Shown one piece after another: positions 33,081 to 44,735 of a stretch of 64,000 bases of DNA. Position 1 is the first letter of the stretch, and every line of letters begins with the position of its first letter. The stretch spans positions 496,001-560,000 of the forward strand of contig NC_079241.1 in NCBI RefSeq assembly GCF_028009165.1, in the 5' to 3' direction. Source of the stretch: Akanthomyces muscarius (Eukaryota > Ascomycota > Sordariomycetes > Hypocreales > Cordycipitaceae). The notes under the pieces were generated by a model. It was given only the letters and a program-made list of their open reading frames with translations, was not told where the DNA came from and did no database searches. Position numbers and translations under genes: made by a program.

Positions 33081-34521
33081 TTAGGAGCTCTTGGCCGCAT
33101 CAGCCTCCGCGAGCAGCTCTGCCATCTTCTTCTGCGCTTTTGTCAGCTCCGCCTCCAGATCGCAGTTCCAAATGTCGCGAATTGGCCCGTCAATGATAGG
33201 ACGGAGCTTGTCCAGGTCATCCTCCACGCCCGGCCAGTTGAGGTCCAGCAGCTCGCCCTGGCGGCGGCCGTAGTACTGCACAAACTTGGTACGCGGGCGC
33301 CGCACCGACTCGTACGCCGCAAAGGCGGGGAGCAGGTCCTCCTTGGAGCGGCAGCCGCCGAGAATGTGGGAGAGAATATGGGCGTCCTCGAGGGCCTGAC
33401 CCGCGCCGGCACCCTGGTGCGGTGCGCAGGCGTGGGCACTGTCACCGAGAAGCAGCAGGCGCAGCGGCTCGGATGTAAACGTAGGAATGTCCTCAGAGAG
33501 GTCAAATATGCCCCAGTTGTCGGTATTCTCCATCAGCTTGAGAAGAAATAGAAGTCAGTGAACCGTCTTCTTGTATGAGGGTCGAATTAGCTCACCGAAA
33601 AGATCTTTTGGCAGTCTTCGCCAAAGTCCTTGAAGTCCTCTTCCATGTCCTCTCTCTTCATTGGCTTGATCCAGTTGCCCTCCCACTTTCCATCTTTTGA
33701 CGTGGCGAAAGCGACGACGTTCATGATTTTGCCTTCTGCAATCGGGAAGATGAGCGCATGGCCCCTTTTGCCGAGAAACATGTAGCGATTCTGCGCCTTT
33801 TCCTCTCCAATCGCCGCAATAGCCTTGTCCATCGGAATCAGACCTCTATACGCATACTTTCCGGTAAAGATTGGCTGCGCCAGTGGATTATTCTTTCCTA
33901 GTACAAAGTCCCGGCACACGGAGCGGATGCCGTCGCACCCAATAACGGCGTCGGCTTCGTACGTGACACCGTCGGCAAACTTCATCATAGTCCGCCCGCG
34001 CGCCTCATCCCTCGTGAGACCGATTAAACGCTTGCCAAACTCGGCAGTCTCTTCGGGCACGAGACGAGCCAGCTCGTCGATGAGGTGCGCGCGGTGCGCG
34101 GTGCTATGACGCTCGTGTGGACCGAGCTGTGGCGAGGAGACAGACGTGCCGGCGGGTTGGCCGTGCAGATCCTGGCCGAGGATGAAGTCAAAGTAGGTCT
34201 CCTCCTTGGACGTCCAGCCGGCTGTGGTTGAGATGCGGGCGTAGGCCTCACCGATGGCGGGGTTGATGAGCGACATGGCGCGGATGGCGTTGGCGCCAAA
34301 GAAGACGCCCGCTGGGAGACTTTAGACACAAGGTTCATGGCTGCATAAAGATTTTGAAATATGAACTTACCCCCAATCTCGAAAAACTGCGGCGCGGCTT
34401 CAAAAATGCGCACGTTGATGTGACTGTATTGCTGTAGACCAATCGACAGCGCCAGGCCGCCGATGCCACCACCAATAATGGCGACATCAATGGGCTTCGG
34501 ATCCTCTTTTACCGGTCCCAT
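33081..34521 (-). CDS. FAD-dependent monooxygenase, salicylate hydroxylase-like
   Basis: Three exons, 34521-34371, 34311-33596 and 33536-33081, encode 440 residues; both introns are 59 nt. The first junction uses the acceptor CCCAG at 34313-34312, the only AG that restores FEIGAGVFFGANAIRAM. Group A flavoprotein hydroxylase motifs are complete: the FAD Rossmann VAIIGGGIGGLALSIGL (about 13-29), the DG motif VIGCDGIRSVCRDFV, and the GD motif LLLGDSAHACAPHQGAGAG. Such enzymes use NAD(P)H and O2 to hydroxylate aromatic or related substrates and occur both in catabolism and in secondary metabolism. The C-terminal ~40 residues are Lys/Glu/Ala-rich. The substrate is unknown; no biosynthetic core gene lies nearby. 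Confidence 0.9.
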
Positions 34522-35742
34522 TGTAACTTATGTGTAGGATTTCTAGCAAAATAACTCTGGTCTTCGCTTATGGAAATGATATATCAAAAGAAAAGTAGTT
34601 GCTTGTACCAGAGTTACCGTAGCAAGCGAGGGGCGCTAGTCATGGCGCTGTGAGTCGCTGGGGGAGAAGTAGTTACTTGTCAACTTGGGCCTCCTGGCGG
34701 CGACCCTGGGACCATCTGCTAGACCACTATTAAAGACACACTGGATATGCCTCCACAAGCTCTGTGTCCGCTGGGCTGGCGCCATTTTACCTGTTTTGGC
34801 ACTTGTGTGGTGGGGTTGCGGGCGGGAGGCTTTTCGAGTACGGGTACAGGTACAAGCCTCAAGAATGGACTTGCTGTTTTAAAAACGAGTCTTGACATGA
34901 TCTGGAATGCAGCTGAATTCTGTATATACTGTTGAGTCCGCGAGATCATTCTTCTCCCTTGGCATTGCCTCAAGCGGAGATGTGTCCCTGCACGAAAAAC
35001 CCTCATCGACAAACAACAATTGCAGTGCGTTACGTTACATTTTTTTTTCCGCTGCTAATATTAATACGATACCGTTCTATCCGTGCATTTACCTACGATA
35101 ATTATTCCAACTTTGGCTGTGACAAATAAGCCTTTCAGCCAAGAACCCGCTCTGAGGGTACTCCGGAGATCTCAAAACTGTGTCACTGTTCGTACATTAG
35201 TGAGCAGCGCTAATTCACCAAGAAACGCGCTCCGTGTCACACGGGCCAGTGAGAAGCACAACCGAAGGTAGCATCCCGTAAGCCTCCTTAAACTACCGTC
35301 TGATTGGTAAGGACCGGACACAGACCGGACAGAGAAGCTCGTTCTAGCCACACAAGGACGCATCGCCGGCTCCGCCTCACGTTCGGAACTCGCGCTGGCT
35401 GGGTCAGCCTGAAACGATTTTGTTTAGTGCCATGCCTGTAAGGCAACAGGGATCTGCCTCGCTGACGGATATCATCAACCCTTCTGCCCGGGCATCTAGG
35501 CGACTGAGTCAATAGAGGAAGGAGGCAAGCTCTGTGCTTGAAACGACGGCGCGCATGGCGTCCTTCGTGTGTATTGTAATGTAATGTACAGTCGCAAAAA
35601 ATCATGGCCTGCTCTGGGCGTTGGTAGCTTCCGTCTAAGCGTACAAAATGGTAAAGACTCCGTGGTATGCCCTGCAATAAAAACAAAGTATATGTTCCCC
35701 AATTCCATTCTTCTTTCTTGTCAAATCGAAAGACATGGCTGC
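34522..35742. other. 1.2-kb intergenic region
   Basis: It should contain the monooxygenase promoter near 34522-34900 and the 3' UTR of the PTH11-like gene. Open frames on either strand look random. A 7-nt inverted repeat (GAGGCTT / AAGCCTC) lies near 34825-34862 and is not significant. Nothing else was seen. Confidence 0.4.
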
Positions 35743-37074
35743 TCAAACCATGTGGCGCTCGAACTGGTGCTTTGGATATGTCGTTGTGCCGTCCGGATTC
35801 GACTCCCCTTCGCGCGCTACGTAGGAGACGTCGACGCTCATGGTTCTCTTGATGCCCACGAACTCCTCCGTGCTACCCTCGCTCCTGTAGTTTGTCTCGA
35901 GAGGATCAACCAGCGTGGTTAGCTGGGTGTCGAGATCTCCGCCGCGTTTCTTGGAGCCTTTGGAGTTGCCAAATGTACCCGAACGAGGACCAAGGTGGTG
36001 CGGCGTGTCGCTCAGCTGATACGAGTCGTCGCTGGCGGAGCCAAACAGTTTGGGAATCAGGTTGGCGAGCGGCTGGCGCAGAGATGGCGCACAAGCGCAG
36101 ATAACACCGACAGTCGATTCGACTTGGGTCCAGATGACGGAAGTGCCAGTGGCCCAGGTAAAGTCCTTGGCAAATGTGGCGTTGAAGTTGAGACTAATCA
36201 TGCGTTCGATACTCGTGATGCAAACGCTGTCAGAATAGTTAGTGAGCTGGAACTCTAAGGGGAGGGATGCGTCACTAACAATGCTCCGAGAACAAAGACC
36301 ACCAAGAGGCCCAACTTGGCGCGGCGGTTCATCTGTAGCTTAAGGACGAGCGGAACAGGGAGAATCAAGACAATGACGTCCATGAACGTGTTCCAGCCCG
36401 ATTGAGCATACCAAAATGCTTTGATATTGATACTGCGTTACTGGGTTAGCAAATCCGCAGAAATTTTTAGCTGCCGAGCTTACATACCATTGCCCGTGCA
36501 GAGTTTTGTCCCAGGAAAAGGAAACGGGGTGGCATTGTAGAATAGTCGTGATGTTGAGCGCCACTAATCCAAGACTGATGTGTATAATCAAGCCCCAGCA
36601 AATGACTCGGAACTTTTGCTGCGGAAAGATGTCGAGATACAGAAAGAGGAATGACAGTTTCGAGATTCCGACGGTATTTTTTACGAAGCACTGGAAGATG
36701 AAGAAGTAGAGCAGCGAATTGTAGCGCTGCTCGGGTGTCAGGTAAGGCGCGTGATGACCGAAGCCCCATTGAACAATTGCTAAAGACTGCCATTAACATC
36801 GCAGAAGAAGAAATGTTGGCCTGCGCTGAAACATACCGGTTGAAACGCATGCTACTTGAATAATGTTAAAGACGAGGCCGACGACGACGCAAATGTCTGC
36901 GCGATTGAGCGTTCCGGCATTGTGCTTGATACAGCGCCACCAGACTCGAAAAGCGACGACGATGGCGCTGAAGATCAGGAGAGGAATGTTGGCGTAGAGA
37001 AAGTTCCAACCTTGTTTTGTGTCGGGCGTGTTGGGAATATAGAGCGCCGGCGGCGTTGTGTTGTTTGATGCCAT
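35743..37074 (-). CDS. Seven-TM rhodopsin-like (PTH11/SAT4-type) integral membrane protein
   Basis: Four exons, 37074-36837, 36779-36488, 36432-36280 and 36226-35743, encode 388 residues; introns are 57, 55 and 53 nt. After a short extracellular start, seven hydrophobic segments can be read: FLYANIPLLIFSAIVVAF, the VVVGLVFNIIQVA region, a segment around SLLYFFIFQCFV, WGLIIHISLGLVALNIT, MDVIVLILPVPLVL, LGLLVVFVLGAF, and WATGTSVIWTQVEST before CACAPSLR. CINIKAFWYAQSGWN matches the fungal rhodopsin-domain family. The ~110-residue C-terminal tail is hydrophilic and cytosolic. The family includes PTH11-like receptors and SAT4-type proteins. Ligand and signalling role are unknown; no CFEM domain is present. 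Confidence 0.85.
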
Positions 37075-39383
37075 TTCTTTCTACTCTCTCGCCACCCGTC
37101 TAATAACGAAAGGAAGCAAGACTGGCCAACGTCAATGCCAAGTACCGTTTAAAGAGAGGAAAGAGACGTCGGGCTTGGCGAGTAGTGCGAACTGGCGAGA
37201 GATGTCGGTCGAAAAGAAATCGGTGGACTGGGCTATAAGGAAGCAGACGACATGATTGCGCGGAGGAAGCGAGCAAGAAGGCCGTTTATCTGGATTTCGC
37301 TTGGTTCATTTTGCCGAAGGGAATCTGCGAAGACTATTCTGCGTCAGGATAAGACGAACTCTACCGGGAGCCGGCCCTCGCCAAGAAACGAGAGGCAGGG
37401 CCACCGAGCCAGGGAAGTTACAGTGCAGTAGCGCTTGGTTGGTGTTGGATGTCTTTGGTGGAGCTCGGGCCCGGGTTGGTCGGCCGTGGTTGGTGAGCGC
37501 GGAATCAGTCTATTTTGGATATCGAGGTGTGAGACTTTTTGTGGGAGTGATGTCGTGGGTATGAGACACGGCTGACGATAGTTGGGGGTCGAGACGTCAA
37601 TATGTGATTGAAGGCGAAATATACAATGAGGAGGAAGAGAGACTAAGAAGCGGCAGCTTCGCAGACACTTGGGACCCGAGCAGTGCCAGCTGTCAGGCAA
37701 TGATGACGCTGAGGTTGCAGTATTTGCTGGCAGGAGACGTAGGCGATGCGACTCACTGTCTGCCCATTAGCACTGCTACCATGCTGCTGGTATGACCAAA
37801 GGAAGAATTTAGCGTATGTTTAGAAGCTACAGATTACAGAGGACTCTACAGATACATATGCATAGTGACAAGTGAGTACGGACTAGCGCCAGTTGCTGCA
37901 GCCTAGGATTAGAGGATGGGATGCCAAAGCTTTTCACTGGCCGCCAACATCACCCGCGCAACTCATTGCAATAAAGATGTGGAAAGTACAAGTACGTTTC
38001 TACAAGCTGAAGGCCACCCAAGCCCACTAAATGATGGCCCCTAAGGACGGGATAGGACAAGGGTGCCCTGAAAAAAAGGCGGAGTGGCGCCGCGGACGGG
38101 ACGGTCCTTGTAAGTGCGCCACCGAAGCCGGTCGGGGATAGTTATTGCTCGGTTCGGACGACGTCCTCTACTTGTAATACTGAGATAGTAGGCACTTTGG
38201 GTTCCACACACACTCATCTGCGTCCGGCGCACAGAAACATGAATGGAAAACTGGCACACTGGTTGACTGGTTACGGTTAAATGCGCACATGAGGAAAGAA
38301 GAAAGAGGCCACAAGCTCTCGCTGAGATGTGCCGGGGACCGGCCGCATGTTTCCAGGCCGATCGGCAGTGGCTGGCTGTCGTGGCTTTTCCCACATCCGC
38401 AGACCGCCACTGAAGTCATGTTAATTAAAAAGGCCGCCAATATGTGATTGGCATATTCAGCCTTCATTTGTCCTTCATCTGCTTCCCTCCCAGCATTCTA
38501 CTCGCCCCAGCACCCAGCAGGCCGTCTTTTCACGCGACTTGACCACTTACCGTCAAGAATGTCCCCGCGGAGATGCCCAGTCGGCGCCTGCGAGAAACCT
38601 CAACTCAGAATCCTGTCCGGCCGAAAGACAGACAGAGGCCCAGGCCCTAGTTCGTGGCTCGGCTTGCTGACGGACCCAATCGCCCGTCCTTCCGCCCCCG
38701 GCTAGTGCTAGCCTGGCCGGATAGAGCCCCCAAGCTAGTCGAGCGGAAAGGAAACTGTGAATAACACTATCCTGTAGCTGAACGAATTGACAGGGGTGGT
38801 CGGGGACGACAAGTGATCCGCCTGCCGTTCAAAGCGTAGTTTCATTCTCTGCTGAGGCGACTTTTGTCCCACAACTGTAGTAGTGGTGTAGTTGAGTGGT
38901 ATCGTGCCCCTCCTGTTTCTCATCTCGTCTCAACTCGACTCAACAAGGAAGAACTCTAGAAAAGGCAGGCAGGCGCGGAACCTTCCTAGCGTACTTGCTC
39001 TCGTCATCGTTTGTTGGCCGTGGACTCGATGGCTCATTCGGCTTACTTCTCGAAGTGTCTTAGATCACCGACAGCCTGCTCCACCGTATCAAGCTGGGAT
39101 CCTTTGTAGTCTGAAGAAGAATTTTTACAGTTTACCCCTGATGGGCTGCATACCCTCGTAATTTCTGGTACCCGCCGTTGTTCATCGGGAGCTCCAGAGC
39201 AGGCTCCCCTGTATTTGCTGCTATTGCTGTGAATTGCGAGCACGCCAACGGAGAGACCAACCGAGTTTGCCTTTGCCATATTTAGACACAAGATGAGGAT
39301 CCAATGAACAAGATAATGCAGAAAATCAAGACAGATGAGCCCATGAACTTTTTTAACCCTCAACGCCGGAATGCTTCTATGAA
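37075..39383. other. 2.3-kb intergenic region
   Basis: It contains the promoter of the PTH11-like gene at its left end and the 3' UTR of the MFS gene at its right end. All open frames are short or low in coding character. No repeats, tRNA or transposon signals were recognised. Confidence 0.4.
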
Positions 39384-40883
39384 CTAGTACGTGTATATGA
39401 ACCGAGGGTGCGCATCGCCCAAGTTGTCGCCCTCCTCCTCCAACAGGTAATCTCGCTTGCCCGCCCTCTTCTGCTTGTTCTCCCACCACAAGCCCGCGGC
39501 GTACACGCAGATGAGGGTAAACGCCATGCACATGAGCCCGCACGAAAGCCGGAAGCCCAGCCAGTAGTGCGGCGCCGTCTTGGACTGGAACGCCAGCGAG
39601 GCGACGAAGCCGCCGGCGTTGCCGAGGCCAATCTCCATGCCGACCGCAAAGGCCGTCTTGTACGCCCCGGCGACGTTGTTGAGAAGCAGGATCCACGCGC
39701 TCGGCAGCACACTAAAGGAGCCGGCCGCGATGAGGTAAAGCGCGCCGTAGCGGGCGTTGACTGGCACGCGGTCCTGGTTCAGCAGCACCACATAGCCCAG
39801 GATGGCCACGAAGCAGCCCAGCAGCGCGAAGCCGGTGCGGTGCCGGAGCTTGTCAGACGCGTACGCCACCGCGAGCGTAAAGGCTGAGGCCGCCACGAAG
39901 ATGGGAATCACGAGGCCTTGGATCGCCTTGACCGTGTAGTGCGGCTGCAGCACCTTGACGATGGTCGGCGCGAACAGCGTGATGGAGTAGACAGAGGAGA
40001 TGTTGCCGACAATGATGAGCGCGCTCAGGTAGACCTTCCAGTCGGTCGCGCAGCGCACAATCGCCTTTCTGTCCAGCACGTCCATGCGTCCGATGATGCC
40101 GTCCTCGCGGATGCGGCCCTCGAGCACCGCGCGCTCGCTCGCCTGCAGCCACTTGGCCGACGCGGGCCAGTTTGTCATGAACGGCCAGCACATGGCCGTG
40201 ACGACAATGGTTATCAGGCCCTCGATGATGAAGATCCAGCGCCACCCGCTGTAGCCGTTGGACGCGTGGATGCTCGCGACGCCGTAGGCCAGCAGGCCGC
40301 CAAAAGCGTTGGACACGGCGTTGCCAACGTGCAGCATGCTCAGGCGCCACTGCAGCTCGTAGCGCGGGTAGTACGCCGACAGCAGAAAGATGGAGCCCGG
40401 GATGAGGCCGGCCTCAAGGACGCCGATGAAGAAGCGCATCGCGACCAGCCCGCCGAAGCTGCGCACCAGGCCCTGGCCAATGGTGAAGAGGCCGAGCAGG
40501 ACGCACTCGAGGCACAGCACGGCCGTCGGCGAGAAGCGCTTCACGAGCCAGTTGCTCGGGACCTCGGCGATGATGAGGCCGACAAAGACGACGACGGTCG
40601 CAATGTTGAACTGGTTGCTGCGCGGGTCCATGTGCAGGTCCTTCTCCAGCCCTTGGATGCGCGCGGTGCCAATGTTGACGCGGTCAATCAGCGAGATGAA
40701 CCACAGGATGAAGAGCGGCGGCAGCAGCCGCACGTCGAGCTTCCAGATGAGCTTGCGGTACTCGGCGTCGGTCATGCTGTGGTCGGGCGTGCTGAACTCG
40801 CTGCGGTTGGCCGTCGAGAGCGGATCGAGGGCGACGGCGCCCACGTCCTTTTCATCCGCCCTTTCCACGTCCTCTTGAGCCAT
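39384..40883 (-). CDS. MFS permease, anion:cation symporter (Dal5/Tna1-like) family
   Basis: A single exon encodes 499 residues with 12 predicted membrane spans and a central cytosolic loop. The N-terminal ~45 residues are acidic and cytosolic. Family features include FILWFISLIDRVNIGTARIQGLEKDL, the MFS block ending in SNWLVKRFSPTAVL, RFFIGVLEAGLIPGSIF, and GWRWIFIIEGLITIV. These are typical of the fungal ACS family, which imports allantoate, nicotinate, pantothenate, biotin or tartrate-like organic anions with protons. The exact substrate cannot be read. G+C content at third positions is high. It lies 2.3 kb from the PTH11-like gene, so co-regulation is speculative. Confidence 0.9.
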   Translation of the reverse strand: MAQEDVERADEKDVGAVALDPLSTANRSEFSTPDHSMTDAEYRKLIWKLDVRLLPPLFILWFISLIDRVNIGTARIQGLEKDLHMDPRSNQFNIATVVVFVGLIIAEVPSNWLVKRFSPTAVLCLECVLLGLFTIGQGLVRSFGGLVAMRFFIGVLEAGLIPGSIFLLSAYYPRYELQWRLSMLHVGNAVSNAFGGLLAYGVASIHASNGYSGWRWIFIIEGLITIVVTAMCWPFMTNWPASAKWLQASERAVLEGRIREDGIIGRMDVLDRKAIVRCATDWKVYLSALIIVGNISSVYSITLFAPTIVKVLQPHYTVKAIQGLVIPIFVAASAFTLAVAYASDKLRHRTGFALLGCFVAILGYVVLLNQDRVPVNARYGALYLIAAGSFSVLPSAWILLLNNVAGAYKTAFAVGMEIGLGNAGGFVASLAFQSKTAPHYWLGFRLSCGLMCMAFTLICVYAAGLWWENKQKRAGKRDYLLEEEGDNLGDAHPRFIYTY

Positions 40884-43560
40884 GCCGAGTGGTGACCTTC
40901 GGCCTCGGGTTCGTTTTTTTGAGAGAAAAAAGGCAATCGTAGGACGTTCTCTCGAAGAGGGGGTTATTGTCGCGCGAATGTTTGTGACATTAGGATGTGG
41001 ACGGTGCGTGCGTGTAGGTGATGGATGTCAATTGGTACAGCAAGACAAGACTGAAAGCTTGAATGTGGCAAAAAGCAAAGCCGTCATGAGGGGCGCCTGA
41101 CTACGAAATAACGGACAGAAAAGAAGAAGGAAAAAGTAGGGCAAAAAGCTCCTTTGCATGCACACAAGATCCTAGCCTCGGCGATTATATGCATCTAAGA
41201 TTTTGTCTCGGACTAGAGGGGCATTCGTAGGCGTTCGGGGGGAGTTCGTACCATAAGCGAACTCCAGAGTCGGCCGCCACGCGAGGGATAAAAACGAACT
41301 CCGCTAACGATTCAATCATTTCTTGCTCCTTTAATTGGCAAGTTTAGCTAGCCTCTCTTCCTTCGTAACGTGGTTGACATGGGTGCACAGTACTACCCAC
41401 CAAATGAGGTGTACATACGATGAAGAAAGACACTATTTCTCGCAGCAGGATACAGACTATTCACCCTAGAACTGCAGACTAAGTGACGAGGTGGCCCAGT
41501 ATGCTCCATATAGCTTACAGCCGAATGCTTTACAGGTGTGTTCTGGTCCTCCTCTCCAACCTCTTTCGACGGTAGCGACGAGGCGCGGCCCCACTGACAA
41601 ATTCCCTTGTACAATGTACATGATACTGGTGCTATGTATCCTTGCTGCAGGCCAGGCTTGCATTAGTTTCTTCAGCATGGGCTGACGGACGAAATGAAAA
41701 AGGACTGGGTGACAGAGTGCCACGCTTTTGAGGTTCTTTGACCATTGCTCGTCGCCACTTGGTAGACTAGCCTATTGTCAGTCGCGTATTAATGAAAAAA
41801 TCGGCACGCCTGTGGTTTTGGGCTGCCTTGCACCACTGACGAAGCCATGATTATGGGCAGTTGCATGCGTCTGCCAAGGGGCTGGAAACTAGACCTAGTG
41901 GGACAAAAGCCTAGCAAACTATTACAAACGGTTATTTCCTGATCACCCCCATTGCTGGGTAACCGTCCATTTGCGCCGGTGGATGGGCGCTGTGTTAGAT
42001 TATGAGCGCAAATGTGCGGCAAAGTACTGGTACCTAGGCCTTAATGGGAAGTGCAGCCGACGGAGGCGATCAGCGAGGCTACCACAACGTGGGCTGGTAG
42101 CCCTACTGGTACCCTGAAGCTTCAAGATGACCTCACTCATTCGTGTACGAAGGTAGAGCTACCAAAATCCGATTGAAGGAGTGCTGGAAGCCAGTGGTGC
42201 GTGCCGAAATCAGCGTTGGGCAGAGCACGGTCAAGTAGGATGCCATGTTATGGTGTAATGTATATGTCAATGGACTTGACGTGTAAGAAACAGTATATGT
42301 TACGCAGAGTGTCGGAAAAACAAAACATGAGATCAACAACTCAGTATTCACCAGCGAATCTTGGACGATCTGCAGTGGGAAAAGGCTCCTCGGTACACTC
42401 TTGTACACACTTCACGTCAAGCTTGCAGTCACACAAAGCCCCAAAGCCATATAACCATCCGCAAGCTGTAGTAGTATGAAAAATGGGCGTAGTTTATCCC
42501 TTAACATAGCCTCTATTTTCTTCATGAGTAACTAGTGCCCAACAACCCGAAGATAGCCTTCTCCCACAGCCAGGTTTTGCGCCCTCTCGCTGCGTGGCCG
42601 ATGTTGTGTCTCATGTTCAGCCATCTCAAATACATCGCCATGGACCAACGGACAGGGCCGAAACTCTGAAATTCTGCGTACTGCTTGGATCTATCAATGC
42701 CGTGCCGCACCGCCGTTCCAGGCAGTGAAACGATTTGCTCAAGTGGCTAGCTGACATGTCTGACTTATAAGACAGATTTTCCCACGAACCTGGCATCAGG
42801 CTGTGCAGGCCTCGTATAAGACAGGGGCCGCAAAACTTCGTTGCTTTGACTACACTTTCCCGAAACTTTTTGCTTACATTTCCACAGGTGGATTGCGACT
42901 GTGCTCACTTGGCTCTCACCGGTGCTGTACATTGGTTTATGAGGGCAGCTGAAGCGGGCGCATCACCCAGAACAAGACAACAGGTGAGACACAGCGCGGC
43001 AGCTACAGTACTGGTTGGTGTGCCTATCGATCGATTAGACACCTGCGATACACGATAGATCTCACTACTTGGCAAAACAAAAAACGCTCGGCAGATATGA
43101 AAACTGCTCCTAGCATCGTGTCTTGCGACTTGGGAACAGCTTCAGCTCATGTTGTGTCTATGGCGCCTAGACGCTGGCCATCATCTTTACTACGCCAGAC
43201 GCAGTCCTGTGCGATCTTCTTCCCTTATACGATCCACGTAGCTTTACGGTACTTCGACGGCGAAAGGCTACATGACGCTGCCAGCCGGCTACAACCTCCC
43301 CAAATGCATTCGTAGGCCGGAGCTGGATCGACGCGACGGCCCGACAGCTTCGGTGACTGTGTCTCGGCTCCCAGCCTGGCTGCGCTGACACATGTTTTAG
43401 TTGGCAATGGCAAGATTGCTCACGATATTTCATCTATTCCAGGGGAGGTCCAAGGTATAAAAGCCCTGGGTCAACTTGATCCCAAGCTGTAGCTTTTGCC
43501 TTCCATCAACACCTTGTTTTATCCATACCACTATATCTTCGCTCTTCACAACAATTAATT
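40884..43560. other. 2.7-kb intergenic region with promoter of the secreted Cys-rich protein
   Basis: The left end holds the MFS promoter. The stretch 41100-43400 has no frame above ~95 codons with coding character and no recognised element. Near the right end TATAAAA lies at 43456-43462, 99-105 bp before the ATG at 43561, and the following leader is pyrimidine-rich, as in highly expressed fungal genes. Confidence 0.45.
43456..43462 (+). promoter_or_regulatory. TATA box of the secreted Cys-rich protein gene
   Basis: TATAAAA sits 99 bp upstream of the start codon with a CT-rich leader after it. The spacing leaves room for a short 5' UTR, which fits a regulated, strongly expressed small gene. 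Confidence 0.6.
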
Positions 43561-43809
43561 ATGAAGACTGTTACTCTTCTTCTCACCACTCTAGCGGGAT
43601 CGGCTCTGGCGCTCGCTGCAGCAAGCCCTTTTGCCGGAGCCAGCCTCGAGAAGCGACTAAGCTGCGAGATCCCCAACCTCGGCTGCTACAACAATAGAGA
43701 CTGCTGTGGTGGCCTCAAATGCGACTTCAGCGATAACTGTTGCCTTCCCGACTATGACGACCAATATGGCCGCAAGAAGAGACAAGATTGTGGCTGCTGC
43801 CGCAAATAG
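43561..43809 (+). CDS. Small secreted cysteine-rich protein (candidate effector)
   Basis: A single exon encodes 82 residues. Residues 1-20 are a clear signal peptide (MKTVTLLLTTLAGSALALAA), followed by a short propeptide ending in Lys31-Arg32, a Kex2 processing site. The predicted mature part is 50 residues with ten cysteines in the order C-x6-C-x5-CC-x4-C-x5-CC-x15-C-x-CC. The first six fit the spacing of an inhibitor cystine knot. A second basic cluster (GRKKR) lies near the end and could be another processing site. Such proteins act outside the cell as effectors, antimicrobial peptides or cell-wall proteins; I recognise no specific family and the role is unknown. The cysteines look intact. 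Confidence 0.8.
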   Translation: MKTVTLLLTTLAGSALALAAASPFAGASLEKRLSCEIPNLGCYNNRDCCGGLKCDFSDNCCLPDYDDQYGRKKRQDCGCCRK

Positions 43810-44735
43810 ATGGATACATCAGCTGCAAAGTCGGGAAAGACGACAGTCGTTGTATGGAGTTCTCCGGACGGAGTTTAAGCTCGGCCGACTGTCAACAGGT
43901 TACCGCCTGAGCAAACCTATCAAATCAATATAGGAAAAACTCAAGACAAAAAATTGCCAATTTGCCCATTTGCTTGTACTGCTCCCCGTGAATATTGAAT
44001 CGTGTAGGAATGAAAAAGGCGGACATATTGCGAATGTCGAAGAATCGGAAATCGCCACCGGGTAAGGCACCCACCAGTAGTGCTCGGGCCCGAGCTGATC
44101 GCCGCGTGTAAGTGGTACCTAGTCAGTCATCCGAACGGAAAAGCAAAAGCATAAGAAATCTCAAAAATCACTTCCACAAGTCGAGTAGATTTCAATACAA
44201 AAATTGGCGTGTATCGGTGCATCTCGGTCCCGAATGATTACCCCGTAGCCAAACCATCGGGGTCGGGGAACAAACCGTGGCCGCCATTTGCCTCCCGAAA
44301 TACGCTTGCGTAGGCCCGTAGGGCTGGCCGCGCGGCTTTGCCAACCTAGACAAAGACTCACGCGCCAACCACACAATTGCTGTTTAGCATGTGGCAAACG
44401 CCCATTCCCCTTTGCTACCTTGGCCAAGCAACAGTCATTTTCTAGTTGGTTCGAGGCGTGCGTTGCGTACACCTGGGCAACGTACTAGTTTCAGCCGCCC
44501 AGGCACCGGTTGTCCAAGTATTGCGTGTATGACTTACACGGCTGAACGGCTGCCTTGATAAGTGCAGCAGTCAGTGTATATAAAATGTAGACTCTATCCA
44601 ACTTTGATTCCATCTCTTTTTTGATTCCTGATTTTTCAGAGTCTCACTCTTCCACATCTCCAAACCCCCAAAACACCCACTACCTCAACATCATACATAT
44701 TTCCTCGTATAACCAGCAAAGTTTACACCGAAATC
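43810..44735. promoter_or_regulatory. Intergenic region with HSP20 promoter
   Basis: 926 bp. TATATAAAA lies at 44577-44585, about 150 bp before the HSP20 start. CCCCT, the stress response element core, occurs at 44407-44411. TTCTAGTTGGTTC at 44440-44452 is an imperfect heat-shock element (middle unit GTT instead of GAA). The 5' leader at 44640-44735 is C/A-rich and pyrimidine-biased. These fit stress-induced expression but are not proof. Confidence 0.45.

Noticed and set aside
33081..40883. Secondary metabolite gene cluster
   Set aside because: No PKS, NRPS, terpene synthase, DMATS or cluster regulator is present; only tailoring/transport-like genes.
39918..40895. 325-codon plus-strand frame opposite the MFS gene
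   Set aside because: Asp/Arg/Gln-rich shadow frame of a high-GC gene.
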